NCBI GenBank assembly: GCA_003956705.1
Contig: QZCP01000097.1
Span: forward strand, 1 to 64,000
From: Brevipalpus yothersi
Lineage: Eukaryota; Arthropoda; Arachnida; Trombidiformes; Tenuipalpidae
Direction: 5' to 3'
Length of the DNA stretch: 64,000 nucleotides
The translations under genes were made by a program, and so were the position numbers. Positions 47,352 to 61,327 of this stretch are shown here, piece by piece (the first letter of the stretch is position 1; every line of letters begins with the position of its first letter). Below the pieces are notes generated by a model. It was given only the letters and a program-made list of their open reading frames with translations, was not told the DNA's origin and searched no databases.

Positions 47352-48320
47352 TGCACCCTCTTGAAGAAAATTCTTTCCATCTTCTGATACATCTTTTCAC
47401 CAAAATCATGATCATATACACACCGAGAATTCATTTGAAAAGAATTGTAAAATTACAGTAATGGTAATGGGTATCTGTTTTGATTTTTTCACTCACAGCA
47501 TCCTCCAAGAGAGAGAGCACATTCTCACTGTTTCAATTATTAAAGAGATTTTCTTATCGTCTATGGAAGAATTTTACATTTTTTCTAGGAAAACTTGAGA
47601 TGCGAATTTTCGCTCCTAGTAGAAGATGGCGCAAGTTCCCCTATTCTGCCTGTATTCCCGGGAATCTATCAAGAATGCTAGGGAATGTTTGCGATTCCAC
47701 ATGGAGTTCAGATGAGCATCCTCCTTGTGAGTGTTACGTCCATCGCAATTGTGATCTTGACTCTCAGTTCGTGTGTGACTAGAAAAAGAACACGAAAAGA
47801 TTGTTACTTCTGTGTGTACGGTGTGCGTTATCGAACCCGGAAGCTTGTGGATCGCATGCGAATGTGTTTGTTCCATTGATCTTTTTTGATTAACATTCCG
47901 ATAGTCTTCTGAAATTCTTTTTACTGTTACTGTTCGAATTTCGTGTTCCAGTGTGTGTGTGTAATAAGGATAGATCATCCTTCAACTGTTCTCACTCTCT
48001 TTTTCGTGTTAAACTTGAACACCTTTGAGGCAAAGTTTTCCTCGTCTGCAACTGTATTCCTGCTCATCTTCTTCATCTTATTCTTCAATCGTTTAAAAGA
48101 GCATCCCAGCAAACTGACGTTCATCATCAAACGTTATCAGGATTTATTCTTTCCCACCAGAAAGTATTCCACTTTCCAGTGTGTGCGCCTAGTAATCAAA
48201 TAATTGACGAATCCATTTTCTTAATTTGAAAACATACATTAACCTTCACACACGCAAATCAGATCTTCCACTTCCTAGTTCATTCATTCATTCATTCATT
48301 CTCTCTCTCTCTCAGTCATC
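47352..48320. other. Intergenic region and probable 5' leader of the RBM24-like gene
   Basis: AT-rich DNA with TTCATTCATTC repeats and a CT run directly before the RBM24-like ATG (48300-48313). The open frames are unconvincing. No other gene seen. Confidence 0.6.
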
Positions 48321-49083
48321 ATGTTTCAATATGTTAATCAAGTGAATTGTAGTGCAGTGAATGGTGCTAATGGTCACAACATGCAAGCATCACAAAAAGA
48401 TACCACATTAACCAAAATATTTGTCGGTGGACTTCCATATCATACAACAGACAAATCATTGAAAAAATTTTTCGAATCATTCGGTGACATTGAAGAGGCA
48501 GTGGTTATCACTGATCGGCAAACCGGCAAAAGTCGTGGATATGGATTTGTGAGTATACCTTTTTACTTTCTTTTTGCATCTCACTTTTTTTCGATTATCA
48601 TTATTATCATTATTATTATTATTTCCTCTTTTATTTTTCGTAAAAGTAAACACATATGATAAATATTTATCTTTTGGAATGTGAGGCCATCTTCTTGATG
48701 AAGGAAAGAGAGGAAAAGAGAAATATTTTCCCACTTTTTTATTGGTTAGTTTTATGTTCTTGTTCATTTGATATTTTGTTTCGATCAAAACGATTTGCAA
48801 TTTGATAGCCAAAATGTTATCGTAAAACGGAAATTCGACAAGATTATTTATCTATGTTTGTTTCGATTTTTCTCCCTCTTTCTCTCTTACTATCTTTCTT
48901 TCATTCATTCATTCAATACCCGAATACCCACCCACAACCACCCACATACTCATTAGGTCACCATGGCTGATCGAGAGGCTGCTGAGAGAGCTGTCAAGGA
49001 TGCCAATCCAATCATCGATGGCAGAAAGGCCAATGTTAATCTGGCATATCTTGGAGCTAAGCCTCGTAATAATGGCCAAAACG
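48321..49083 (+). CDS. RBM24: RBM24/RBM38 (SUP-12) RNA-binding protein, 5' exons only (partial)
   Basis: Two coding exons, 48321-48548 (phase 0) and 48957-49083 (ending in phase 1 at AACG/gtaaga), give 118 residues. A 32-residue leader is followed by one complete RRM: RNP2 is KIFVGGLPYHT, RNP1 is GKSRGYGFVTM (across the exon junction), and the domain closes with IDGRKANVNLAYLGAKPR. This domain is nearly identical in all animals and assigns the gene to the RBM24/RBM38/SUP-12 group, which controls muscle-specific splicing and mRNA stability through GU-rich sites. The donor at 49084 shows the protein continues. The Tyr/Ala/Pro-rich C-terminal exons were not found in the remaining 14.9 kb, so they probably lie beyond the window. 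Confidence 0.95.
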
Positions 49084-49456
49084 GTAAGATAATAATAACA
49101 TTTTTTTCTGTTCCTCTCTCTTGCCCAAAATTACCTTCATTTAAGTGTATTATCGATTAAATCATCATCGTCATCATTGAACACAATATACATATATAGA
49201 TATACATTCAATATGAGCTATTATTAATATTATGTCTTTTGATGTTGTATGGTTTAAAAATGAAACGCTGTGTTTCATGATGACTTCTCTTTTTATGATC
49301 TGTGTATGATTCACTGGAGTCACAGAATAGATATGAGATCATCATGTACTTATTGATAGAATTTTCCTGTCTCTCTCTTTTTCACTCTATTCAACCATAA
49401 TAGAAAGTGGTACCGACATGTAAAGTTACTAATTTAACTGGCACCAATTCTGTTTC

Positions 49457-49480
49457 TCTCTCTCTCTCTCTCTCTCTCTT
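49457..49480. repeat. (TC)n microsatellite
   Basis: A CT run of about 24 bp. Confidence 0.9.
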
Positions 49481-49768
49481 CAAAGGAGGTAGAGAAAAAT
49501 ATATATCGATATTGTGGATACTTTCTCTCATCAATAGATCAATTCTGTTTCCACCTATCTTACGAATTACATTCAATTCTATTCTGTTGGTATTCTTCTT
49601 CTTCTTCCTCTTTTACTTTACTGAATCGATTTCGATTTCGATTTCATCAGCCTCAGCCAATTGCATACATACATAGACATTCTTTTTTTCGCGCTCTACT
49701 GGCAAAAGGCATCTCTCTTTGCCTTTCTCTTTTTTGATGCAATTTTGATATATGTGCCACAAAATTTT

Positions 49769-49769
<1 letters not shown>

Positions 49770-49819
<50 letters not shown>
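49770..49819. repeat. (CT)n microsatellite
   Basis: A pure CT run of about 50 bp, followed by interrupted CT to about 49845. Confidence 0.95.
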
Positions 49820-49822
<3 letters not shown>

Positions 49823-52800
49823 TCTCTCTCTCTTCCTCTCTTCCTCTATACACACTTTTTCATGAGTATCTGTGGATGCAAGAATCGAATTCAATGCATC
49901 ATCTTCATTTTTTTGACCTCCTTTTTACATCAAACTTTTCCACTCTCAAGCATACATAGGCACACAGAGTCTGCCTTCACGCTTGTACACCTTTGAGCTC
50001 AAGTTTCTCTTCTTTTTGCTTCTTCTTCCTCGTCTTTCTTTTTGTTTTCCTCTCTTTTTTTCATCATCTTCTTATTGCTATGAAAAAAAGAGAGGAAACT
50101 TTCTTATTTCACAGATACATATTGACATACATTCACTCACACATACAATTCTTGATTAACATGATGACGTCCATCGTGAATGATATTGTATCATGAGTTG
50201 GATAAAAAAAGAACCCTCCAAAAAAATATGATACCACTCTCATGTTTGCCTGCTTGAGAGATGTGAGGAAAAAATTGATGCTTCGAAAAAAAAATCAGTA
50301 TCGAAAATAGATGGATATAAGTTCACGTAGTGGAAATATGCAATATTAATGTCAATCTCTGGTTGACTGTAATTTCAGTATATTTAAACATGTGTATGCT
50401 CCGAAGAAAGAGGAGGAGAGAGAGAAATAGGAAGTGTTATTTTTTTCATGAATATATGAGAAGATGAAGAGAAAGTGATTCAAGAAGCGAAAATGATAAA
50501 ATGAAGATAAAGTGAATCCATAATCGATGGTAAAATTAAAACCGATATTCATTATTCTAATGGAACTTTCTTTTCCCCCAAAAAGAGAGAGATATTGGAA
50601 TACTTACCAAAGCTAATTCATTGAATTGTGTGTTTGTGTGTGTAAATGTATTGAAAATCGATCGACTTTCTATGCAAAGTTACACTTACTTCCTCTTTAT
50701 CCATATTCGCACACATGAACTTTTGGTAAATACACATGTATAAATATGTATATACAGTTGCTTACTTTTTGACTTGATCTTGCATGGTAGAAAATAATTC
50801 GTAATGCTAAGAAAAGTCAGAGATAATCCAATTTGCTCGAAAGAGAAGAATATATTCTGTAAATAGAAGAGAAAATATTGGATTGAGATGAGTCAAAATT
50901 GATAATACATAAGTGTGTGTGAGTAAATTATTGGAATACCAATAGATACGTGAAAAGGGTCAAGAATTTATTGTTTCACAGCCAGCGAGCAGAAAAAAAA
51001 ACAAGTAGAACTTGTGAATCGATTTCGATCAATTTGATCAATTATTAAGGCTCGAAAACATTTAGACGAATAGAAGTCAAGATCAGAAGTAAGATTAGGC
51101 TTGCCTACCTTAGTGATGCTTGGCTCAGAAGCAAAAAAGCACAAACTACAGCTAATCTGATGGCTATATATTTGTAATTTCCACCCATTTTTCTCTCTCA
51201 TCGATCACTATCATTATCTAAAATCCTACTCATAATTTATTCCTTAGCTTCTCATATGAGTACTGAATCATCAGTAAGTGGAAAAAGCTATAAAAGATCA
51301 ACTTAGCACACTAGAGTATTGGCTAAGCATCTCAACTCAGAATATTCTCTCTTCCTTTTCCTCTTCCTCTTGCTTTTATGCCAGTATAATCAGCATCTCT
51401 TAATTTCTGTCACCTACACATTTCATGCTAATGATGATGTCTAATGAAGATATACAAGTTCAAAGACCATCTCTAAAGTCAAAATCTTAAGTCTTATGTG
51501 TTCACTGCCACAATCTGCTGTAATTAGATCACCGATGAAAGACATATGAAGTGTAATGTCTAGACCCTTTGGAATTTTCCCAATTGATTCCTTGATTCTT
51601 TGCAATAATGTAAGGATCAAGTATTTTATTTAAATCAATATTTTCTCTTATATGGTATACGCTCGTTATATAGCCATGCCCATGTATCAACCAGGAAGCG
51701 TATTACAGGCACTGAGGTGGATTGCATACTGATATCCTGGTATTCTTTTTCATCTGATTGAACATCTTTTTAATATTCTACTGGTAATAAGTTTCAATCT
51801 AAAATGAAGTACAAAAAATTCTGGATTCTCAATTTCTATTTACTATCATTTCTTGTCTGGTTTTTCTCTCACAGTTTCTGCGAAAAAGGAGAGAAAAAAA
51901 AGAAACGAAGAGATAGAAAACCAAAATTTGTTTCCATCATTTCTTTAATTTAACCTTTTTCAGTTGAGCAATTTGATCCATCAATTTCATTTCTCACGAG
52001 ATTTCCCAATACACTTGAATAGACTTTTTTTCTACCAGAATTTGAGGAATACTAGGAAACGAATACGAAAAACTTCCAGAAATGAACCCAAATTACTTTA
52101 TCTACTCAATAACTTGAAGTCTCTTTTTTTCTTCTACTCTCTTATCCTCAATATTATTGGCTTTTTCTCTTTCTCTCTCATCATTGGGAACGTAAATGCA
52201 AATCAGATTTCAACAATTCATGTACTCAAAAGTTAGGGTCTACATCTGTAGAATAAAAGAGAGCGAGAGAAAAAGAGAGAGGTATGGTGAGAGCAGAAAA
52301 ATCGAATAAAATATTTCTCTTCATTTTTCTCAATTCCAGAACTTTTATCTTACTTTCTGCTGGAATAACTTAAATAAATTTTATTGCTGTGAATGGAAAG
52401 AGAGAGAATAAAAATAATACAGTCTGCCTTTGATTTTTTTTCCTTCTCTTCATACCAATTTGCACTCTCTTTCTCTCCTAATTTTATCTTGAAAGAAAAA
52501 CTGATTGAGATACTATTCAAAAATCATTGTACACACACACACACACCATAGAATATCACTTGAAGCCATCTATATTAGCATACAATCAGTATGGGTAGAA
52601 TGGTATTACAATATCAATATCATTTACTGAGGGGTGAGTCCAATAAAGAAAAATAGATATTATATTTCAAAGTGGTTCACAAAATTAAAGAACACAGACG
52701 TTCATGGTATCTTACCTCTAATTGGATACAAAATTTTTCTTGGGACATTTTGTATTCATTCATTAGCTCATCTTTCTCAATATTTAAGTATATCTACACT

Positions 52801-54112
52801 ATCAAAGCCTTCCAAGTGGAGTACATGTTTCCCTTGACATTAAACTCAATGGAATTCATCTCTTAACTCACACAAAAATGTTTTCCCAAAAGTGAGTCAC
52901 TAAGTTACCTACTTTTTTTCATGGTACATCATCATGATCATCATGATCATCTCAAGATCTTCAAAATTTGACTCCACCATAGGTTACCTTCTCCAACCGT
53001 ATATTCATATGACCCAGTGTAGTTATATGTGTCTCTCTGTGTCTGTGTGTCTATGTGTTCCCATTCACATTCAAATGAAGAAGAGAGAAGAGAGAGAAGT
53101 GATCAGTCTCTCTTATTGCAATCATCTTGCTACATGAAGTTGCACTTATCGTGTAAAGTACATCAGGTACAATATATATTGGACTACAAAGACTGATGAT
53201 GCTTGTGTGTGTTCACAGACAATTCCGATGGATCAAGACACCGGATTCTCTATCATCTTGATCTTCACAAGAAAAGAGGAATCTTGCTATTATTCTTTCT
53301 TCAAGATTTCTCGTTTCTCAATTCTCTAGTCTACAATCTGGATGGTGAAAAAGCTAGAAAAATGATGATATCCAAGAGAGAAAGTACATATATATATGTG
53401 TGTGTGGGTATCTGTATGAACACTGGTTGTGAGAATAGAAGAAGAATAGGGTATAAGCTGGAGAATATGATAGCTCAAAAAAAGTGTATTGATAAGAATA
53501 GGGAATACTTTGGTATTAAAGTTTGGAGTCATTATTCATCATCATTTGTAGCTGTACAATTCCAATAGAATAATGGCCTCTAAAAAATCAATCCTCTATC
53601 GTAACACATAACACTGTTATATGAATCAAGTTCATGTATTTGGCAAAACTATTCATCAGCTTGTGTGTATTGGTATATATATTCAATCATGGGAAGAGAT
53701 AGAAAGAAGAAAAGGATAAAGCTCATTCTTTCTCCAGTTGATAGAAAAAATTTTGTGTGTGTAAAATTATCTAAATATATGAACCCACACACATTCATAA
53801 ACATCTAAAATTTTGACCTTTATCCATTCAAAGTGAGAAAATGAAAAATGAAAATGACAGGATGACTAAGGAGAGGAGGAGGAAGAGAAAAAGAAGAAAA
53901 AACTCATCTTGGATTATCTATCTGGTACCTTCTATTCCAACTTTTTGCCTTACTATTCCTCTCTCTCTCTCTCTTTGCTATTGTGCTGTAGTGTTTGGAA
54001 GATACTCAAGAGGTACTTATAGTATAATCTGATCAGACATTGATGATTGATGTTTCACTTTTTTGTGTCAGTTTATCTGAGCACCTATTAAATAGATCGC
54101 TTTGAGAAAAAG

Positions 54113-54114
<2 letters not shown>

Positions 54115-54167
<53 letters not shown>
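54115..54167. repeat. (GA)n microsatellite
   Basis: A pure GA run of about 53 bp. Confidence 0.95.
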
Positions 54168-54170
<3 letters not shown>

Positions 54171-55129
54171 TCTTCAAAAAAGTGAAAAAAGAATAAGCGT
54201 TTGAAAGATAGCTTCACCCCTTTTCTCTACCATGTACACATACCTTGGTTGCCATGAATAGCAGGAAAGAGATGGTGAATGCTTGTCTTCGAAGGAAAAG
54301 AATATACAGCAAATTTTTTGGAATCTGCTGATTTTGGAGGATTGTTCTTGGCATCAACCTTTATACCATTGAAAAAGATCTATCTTTATGGGCCATCAGT
54401 GTATGTGTGAAATGTCATCTGAGTACATGTTCTGACTCCATCGTTTTATGACCTCATTTTTGATTTACCCTTTGTGTTGGAAAAAAAACTTCCATCATTA
54501 CTGGTGATGAAAGAAAAAAATTTTGACAATTCTCAACCGAGGGGAATACTGTTCATCTGAAATTATGATCATGAAAAAACCGTCCCTATTCCATTAGAAT
54601 ATTATCATACCAAAATTCTAATGCAATACAACCAAGTCATCATACACACACATATTTCACCAGCTAAAAAGGTCAAGATTCAAAGGAGCATCAAAAGTGG
54701 GTGGAATAGGAAATGGTTCCTGGGATCCCAATTCCCTGTTCTTTTCTTCTACACCCAGTGAATCTACAGGAAAAAAAGAACAAATTAGCAAAAGCGTAAC
54801 TGATAGAGTGGATAGATCAATGTGAAGTTGGAAAGAGAAGCTTGTTATGCATACCGATCAATGGTCAATGTCTACTGTTACCGGTGATGATCGTGATTTT
54901 ACACCAAAATTGCCACCCACTGATGGATTGTCCAGTAGTTATGCAAAAGAGAGAGGTCAAGTGGTGTATATATATATATGATACTATGGAGGAGTAATTT
55001 GAAGAACAGGAAGAAAATAAATATATATGTATGGTCAACCTCGCTTACGTTGAGCAATGAAAAAGGCAAGAAAATAGATGAATCGGGGAACCATTGTAAT
55101 TATGATGATGGACCAAGGGAGAGATATGC

Positions 55130-55131
<2 letters not shown>

Positions 55132-55188
<57 letters not shown>
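55132..55188. repeat. (CT)n microsatellite
   Basis: A pure CT run of about 57 bp, one of the two longest arrays in the window. Confidence 0.95.
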
Positions 55189-55193
<5 letters not shown>

Positions 55194-55746
55194 GTCTGCT
55201 TGAGGTATCATGATAATCATTATTATCTTTCTTCATCATCAAAGAGCTGATAGAATGTTGGAGTAATAATAATACTAATTGAACAAACCAAAAGCATCAC
55301 CTAATTTACATGTTTCATTATTATTATAAATTTTTAGCTCACTTTTCTTCCCTTTCCCTTTCTCTCTCGAAAAAGAAAGGTCGAAGTTAGTGACAAGCTT
55401 GCAAAGAAATGATGAGAATACCAAATGTGCATTCTTCATCCAGTCGATGAAAAGAATTCAGCTTGTGTGGAAAGAAAAGTATCTTTTTTCTCCCTCTCTC
55501 TCTCTCTTGATTGTTCATTTTCTCTCTCCTTTTTGGGCTTTTTTTCTCATGACAAGCTTTACTTTACCAATAAATGGACACGGTCCCGTGGAGAGGATGA
55601 AAGTGATTTGCATAAGCTCCATCATAAACGATGCACCATCGTTAACTGAATCATAGAATAAAGAGGGGTAGGTGGACCAGATTCCCTCTTTCTCATATTC
55701 TCTCTTCTTTGATACAATTCAAAAGGAAAAATATCAAACTATGTTC

Positions 55747-55752
<6 letters not shown>

Positions 55753-55778
<26 letters not shown>
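55753..55778. repeat. (CT)n microsatellite
   Basis: A CT run of about 26 bp. Confidence 0.9.
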
Positions 55779-56202
55779 TTGATATTTGCTCTTGTTTCTT
55801 TCTTTCCTATCATTTAGTCCCTTTTTTCAGTTCTTCTCTTTAATGGTAGTTGAATATATGTATGAAGTTACCCTGGAAACTGTGGATGCTTTCAACTTCA
55901 TAAGAAGACATCCCCTAATGAAAATTTTGGTTAATTAATCAGAGGAAAATGATTCACTCTCTCTCTCTCTTCCTCTTTGTTACCGACTGTAGAACTGCTT
56001 TTTTCATCGTTTTTCTCTTTTTCGCTCTCTTCCTCTTTCATTCCTCCTCCTTTTTCATCACTGCCTCCTATTTCTCTCGTGGGAATACTTATACTTGGTG
56101 CATATGTGTTTTGTATGCTACAATCAGCATTTCGAATGGAATACTTGCAGTTAATTCACTTGGCCTGATACATTCCACTGAATCAGGATAAGGCATACAG
56201 AT

Positions 56203-56229
56203 GCACACACACACACACACACACACACA
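56203..56229. repeat. (CA)n microsatellite
   Basis: A pure CA run of about 27 bp, the longest CA array in the window. Confidence 0.95.
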
Positions 56230-56675
56230 AAATCAAGAATATACCACGTGTATATATGTGTGTCACTATTTGAGCTGCTTGTATGAATATTCAAATATTC
56301 TCTTTATTTTTTCTCTGCCCGATAAGCTTTCTCCAATAGACACATACACACATGCTGAGGTACCACAAAAGGCATGGATAATGTCCCAACAGAGCAATGT
56401 AGTGCAAAATGAGGAAGAATAAAAAAGAGTAGATAATGAAAAGAACAAGAAAAAGCTTTGCATGCATGCTATACATGAATATGTATAGCTCATAGAAGAG
56501 AAGACTCCATCGACTGACTGGGTGAAGAATGAGCAAAACGAAAGGGGTGAAAAAGAATGAGAGTATGCTTGATGATGTGATGAGTGAGAGTGGATATTCC
56601 ATGCACAGAATGGTGAAAAGGGTAAGGCGGGAAATGAGGAACGTGGGATAAAAGTGGTGAAGTAAAAGAAAGAAG

Positions 56676-56680
<5 letters not shown>

Positions 56681-56726
<46 letters not shown>
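56681..56726. repeat. (GA)n microsatellite
   Basis: A pure GA run of about 45 bp; a shorter interrupted GA array follows at 56757-56772. Confidence 0.95.
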
Positions 56727-56727
<1 letters not shown>

Positions 56728-56937
56728 AGATAAACTTCAAGGAAGCATAAAGATTGAGAGAGAGAGAGAGAAAGGCAGACTCATTAAGGATACAATCAGT
56801 CTATAACTTACAACTAATTTGCATACTTTCATGTATATACGCTTAGTGTAAAATGTGACCTCTTTGATTGATACGTTTTCGGTGAATATCACAATTTAGC
56901 ATGCAGATTTGGGTAAGGATGAGGTGAAAAGCAAGAT

Positions 56938-56942
<5 letters not shown>

Positions 56943-56979
<37 letters not shown>
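56943..56979. repeat. (GA)n microsatellite
   Basis: A pure GA run of about 37 bp. Confidence 0.95.
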
Positions 56980-56982
<3 letters not shown>

Positions 56983-57302
56983 AGAAAGCTGTAGATAAAG
57001 AGGTAGAGATTTTCTAATCTAAATGAATTGTGATTAATTCATTTTATTGGAATCATTTTTCTCTGAAAAAATTTTGTTCCTATGCACCTTGAAAAATACC
57101 TGGAATCCTTAATCCTTAATCATTAGAAATTTTTCTTCAAAAAATCTTCTCATTTCATGATAACATAATATCATATAGCTATTTGCATCTTAGCACAGGA
57201 TATTCCTGACCTTTTCTATCATCGGAAAACATTATACCACACAATTTTGTGATGTTGATGAGTTGCCATCGTTCATATATTTATCTATCCATCATGATAT
57301 TT

Positions 57303-57322
57303 TCTCTCTCTCTCTCTCTCTT
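57303..57322. repeat. (CT)n microsatellite
   Basis: A CT run of about 20 bp. Confidence 0.9.
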
Positions 57323-57827
57323 CATATTTTCTCTTTTCCCGTTATTCCCATCACTCTTTCATCTCATTTCAAGCATCTCTTCTGGTACTCTGAGTGATGT
57401 TAGTTTGTCGCCTGGAACATGAAATGTGAATGATTAGGAAAATTGGATGATACGTGCGATGATCACTTATGCTCACTATATGTACACAGGCACTCACAAA
57501 CAATCTCATGGTTATCAGATTTTAACACCATGTAAATGTATCTCATCATAAATTCTACCGTATTCATGATTAGATGCAAGATTCACTTGGGATACTCTTC
57601 GAAAAATTTGAGCGAGCACACTTACTCATTCAACAATCGCGAGATGCTGATAATCTGCATCTCACTTGCCTCACAAGTCAGTATTGTTTTACAGCTTCCC
57701 TTTTTCCAACTGTTTTGCTTACTTTTTCTAAATCAAATATAACAGCTGATTATCACAAAATAAGGTGAGAAAATCGAATCAAGAGAGAGTGAAGATAGAA
57801 TGAATGATATATTGACTTGCCTCCTTT

Positions 57828-57848
57828 CTCTCTCTCTCTCTCTCTCTA
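57828..57848. repeat. (CT)n microsatellite
   Basis: A CT run of about 20 bp. Confidence 0.9.
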
Positions 57849-58571
57849 TCTTTCTGGGATGTCCCAATGGACTTTAAGAGAAAGTATTGCATGAGAAGTC
57901 AGAAAGTAAATGACATTGGCAAAGATATATGTATATGGAAGAAATACTGAACAGAATACAAGAGCCTAACAATCTAGATTGCAAAAGATATTCACATCTC
58001 AGTTGTCATGAACATGTATAATATACTGAAGAACTTTTATCAGGCCTCTTTTCTCTCTCTCTCTCTTTCTCATAGAATTTGCGTGCCACCAGTTTTTCCT
58101 CATTTACAATTCATCCACAGAATATATGAGCCTCACCTGATGATGTGCCTCTTATGCAATATCATCATTTGTACAATTTTCATTCATTCTCTTCTTATTC
58201 TCATTCTCTCCATCTCAGAAGCAAAATGAGAACATTATTCTACCTTGAGAATTTTCTCTCTCTCTCTTTCTCTTCATTCTCTTTATTTGCTATCTTTACG
58301 AATCTCTTTAATCAACATTCTCATTCATTCAGATCCACAACAGAATGATGATTATGAGCTCCAGTAAATCCGCCATCCGTGTTCGTTTGTGTGTGTGTAT
58401 GTATATAAATAAGAGTGAATAATGTATCCCCATGAATTGATGATTCTATTTTGGGGAATTGAATTCCCTTGAAAAAAAGTTCTCAATGGAAAAAAATAGA
58501 TTCTTTTGTATCCTTTCAATCGTGCTCATTTGAGCTCAACAGAGAGTAGAGCACATTTTGTGCTGGTAAAT

Positions 58572-58593
58572 CATATATATATATATATATATA
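58572..58593. repeat. (TA)n microsatellite
   Basis: A TA run of about 22 bp. Confidence 0.9.
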
Positions 58594-59676
58594 AATACAT
58601 TCTCAACTTTTCGACACTGCTTTGAAGCATTTTTTTAGCTCTAGCCCTTTTCCTGTTCTCTCACTCGGATCAAATGTCGATACTGTCTACAGTTGAAAAG
58701 ATGTGCATATTGGATTCCCATGCAACATTTGCCATCAGACAGCATCAAAGCCATGGTCACAGTCTTATCCACCCATCATCTGGATACCACAAGGAATATC
58801 AAAGCTTGCTGCAATAGGCACGCATTGAGCATTCTGATCTAACCTGTCAACTAAACTATTCATCCTGAACGATGATTTTCTCTCTCTTTCATTCCTCTGC
58901 CATATTCCTCTTTTATCTATCTAAAAATGGCAAACAAAGTGAAGCCATAGAATATTTATATTATGATGCCCTGAAATGCTTTTATGGATGTATACTCAGG
59001 CAGCTTTCACAAAAATCCTATCAGAGCATGGAAACCCTAATCAATGTATTAGCATGCAGACACTAAGCATCATCTCACTTTCTCTTTCTCTCTCTCACTT
59101 TAACTTTTTCGAAATCCTATGGAAAAACCACTCTGATCATGTTCACTTATCTTCACACTTTGATTTTCACATTTGCCTTTCCTTCTCTTTCTCTCTCTCT
59201 TTCTCTTATTCACTTCTCTTTTTTTCACTATCTTTATTAACTCATTCATTCAGATTCAATTTTCGATGCTTTCTCTTTCTTCTTGACAGTGTGAAAATTG
59301 AAAACCATCTCTTTGTTATCAATTTGTGTTCAGAGCAAAAGAGAGAGAGAAAAGTAGCATCAGTGGAAAAGAAGTGATGTTATGAAATGGTTAGAGAGAC
59401 AGAGAAATAAAGAGAAAGATGGAAAAAGATGGATAGAAATATCGTGAACAAGGCAGTAAAGTGTGTGCCGAAAAAGATTGAAGAAATAAGTGGAAGAAGA
59501 AGAAGCGAATCATCTTCCTCTTCTCCACAGATTTTTCTTGTCCGTCTATTCTCACAAGGCAGTTTTCTATCTCAACTTTTTTTCTCTCAAAAGAAGGAGG
59601 GGGCAAGAAAACATCACATAAAATATACATGCAATAATATGCTCAAACTTAATCCAAGTGAGGTGATTCATGGATA

Positions 59677-59679
<3 letters not shown>

Positions 59680-59733
<54 letters not shown>
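59680..59733. repeat. (CT)n microsatellite
   Basis: A pure CT run of about 53 bp. Confidence 0.95.
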
Positions 59734-59736
<3 letters not shown>

Positions 59737-61270
59737 CCCTCTCTTTGTTGCTTTACCCAAGTCGCCCGCGAGTCAGTATTCCTTCTCGCTCAAGAATAAA
59801 GGAATACCACGTCTCTCACATGGAGCTTATATTTCTTCTCTACTGATATTCCTCCTCAACCGATCATCTTGAAGCTCCTTATTCTCTCTACCTCTCTCCT
59901 TTTCAGCTTCCTATTTTCTTCTTTCTCTCTCTCTCTCCTTTTTCTTTCCTCTGATTTGCTGCTACTTCAACACCAGAAAACTATCGTTTCAATCATTTCA
60001 TGAGATTGAACCAGTGTATTTTGGGTAATACAACTTTCAGACATCATGTGTGTGTGTGTGCTTTGTTCAATCATACTTATTCGATGATAGCATAGAGAAA
60101 TCTCGTTCCAGCTAGAACTCGATCCTCCATATGGTCCTAGTATTCATCATGATGGTATACATGCATATAACTATACATCATCCAACAATATTCATCAAAC
60201 TTCCAAACGTTTGGATAGAAAGAGATATATTTAATCTACTTAACAGTGAAGCAAAAAATGGTTTAATTCTCTACTGTTTTTATGCTCTTCATGAATAAAG
60301 GAAAAACTGTTGCCACTTATAAGCTTGTATATCAGCAAGTCGGAAGTCAAAAAGTTTCACATCAAAATGCCAATATCATGAGGATAATCCATATTACTGG
60401 TGTCAAGATTTATCCTGAATGAACATTCTGGAAAGTGAGAAGATTTTTTCTTCTCTCTCTCTCTCTTTGACTCATTCTTTGATCGACTACATTGCATCAC
60501 AGCTTGCGGAAGTTTCTATGGAATTTTGTTGCTCAGGAAAGCCCAAGTTGCAAAGATGATAGTAAGAAGTTGCAAGTATAAAGTTCAGAAAAAGTGAATA
60601 ATGTCTTCCGGTTAGATGTTAGAATATATTCTTTCCATGATACTATTCTAAATCTGGCTAAAAGAAGCGAGAGAGAGAGAGAGAGAAAGAAATTGATTTT
60701 CTTCTCCATATGATTTACCGTTAGAAATGGCAGTTTAGTCCTCAATATTCATTGTGTGTGTTTTTGTGTTTATGGGTGCGTGTTGTCTTGTATTTCTTTC
60801 TTATTTATCATTTGCTTTCATTTGCTCAAATTCTCTTGTTCATTTTCACCCTCAAAAACACTTGTACAAAGATTCTCTATTCCTTTTCTGGTATCTTTCT
60901 ATTATCTTTTCTTTACTCCCCCCCTCTCTCTCTCTCTCTGTCTCTATCTCATCTTTGAATAGGGAAAAAGTTTCCAATGATTACTTCTATTATAATTTTG
61001 CAAACCCCTTTGAAAAAGGAAGAAGAGAAAAATAATCTCTACAACGAAAAAACAGGGTCAGAAAAAGAGAAAAGTAAAAGTTATTACAACTCATCTCTCT
61101 TTTCCATTCAAAATCTTGGTGATCAACTTCATGCTCATGAATTCGAAAAGAAAAAGAATATGAGATATGGAAACATTAAAGCAAAAAGATGAGAATAAAA
61201 CGTTCATATATACACAAACATTGTGAACATTATGCATATATAACGTATATGTTATACACACACAGATATA

Positions 61271-61273
<3 letters not shown>

Positions 61274-61324
<51 letters not shown>
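61274..61324. repeat. (CT)n microsatellite
   Basis: A pure CT run of about 50 bp. Confidence 0.95.

Positions 61325-61327
<3 letters not shown>

Noticed and set aside
51962..52020. An acceptor and open frame tested as RBM24 exon 3
   Set aside because: In the required phase it reads only 19 residues, with none of the Tyr/Ala/Pro character of the RBM24 C-terminus.
53203..53568. A 121-codon plus-strand frame with an acceptor in the right phase for RBM24
   Set aside because: It has no donor or family similarity and turns into hydrophobic and repeat-derived sequence; probably chance.
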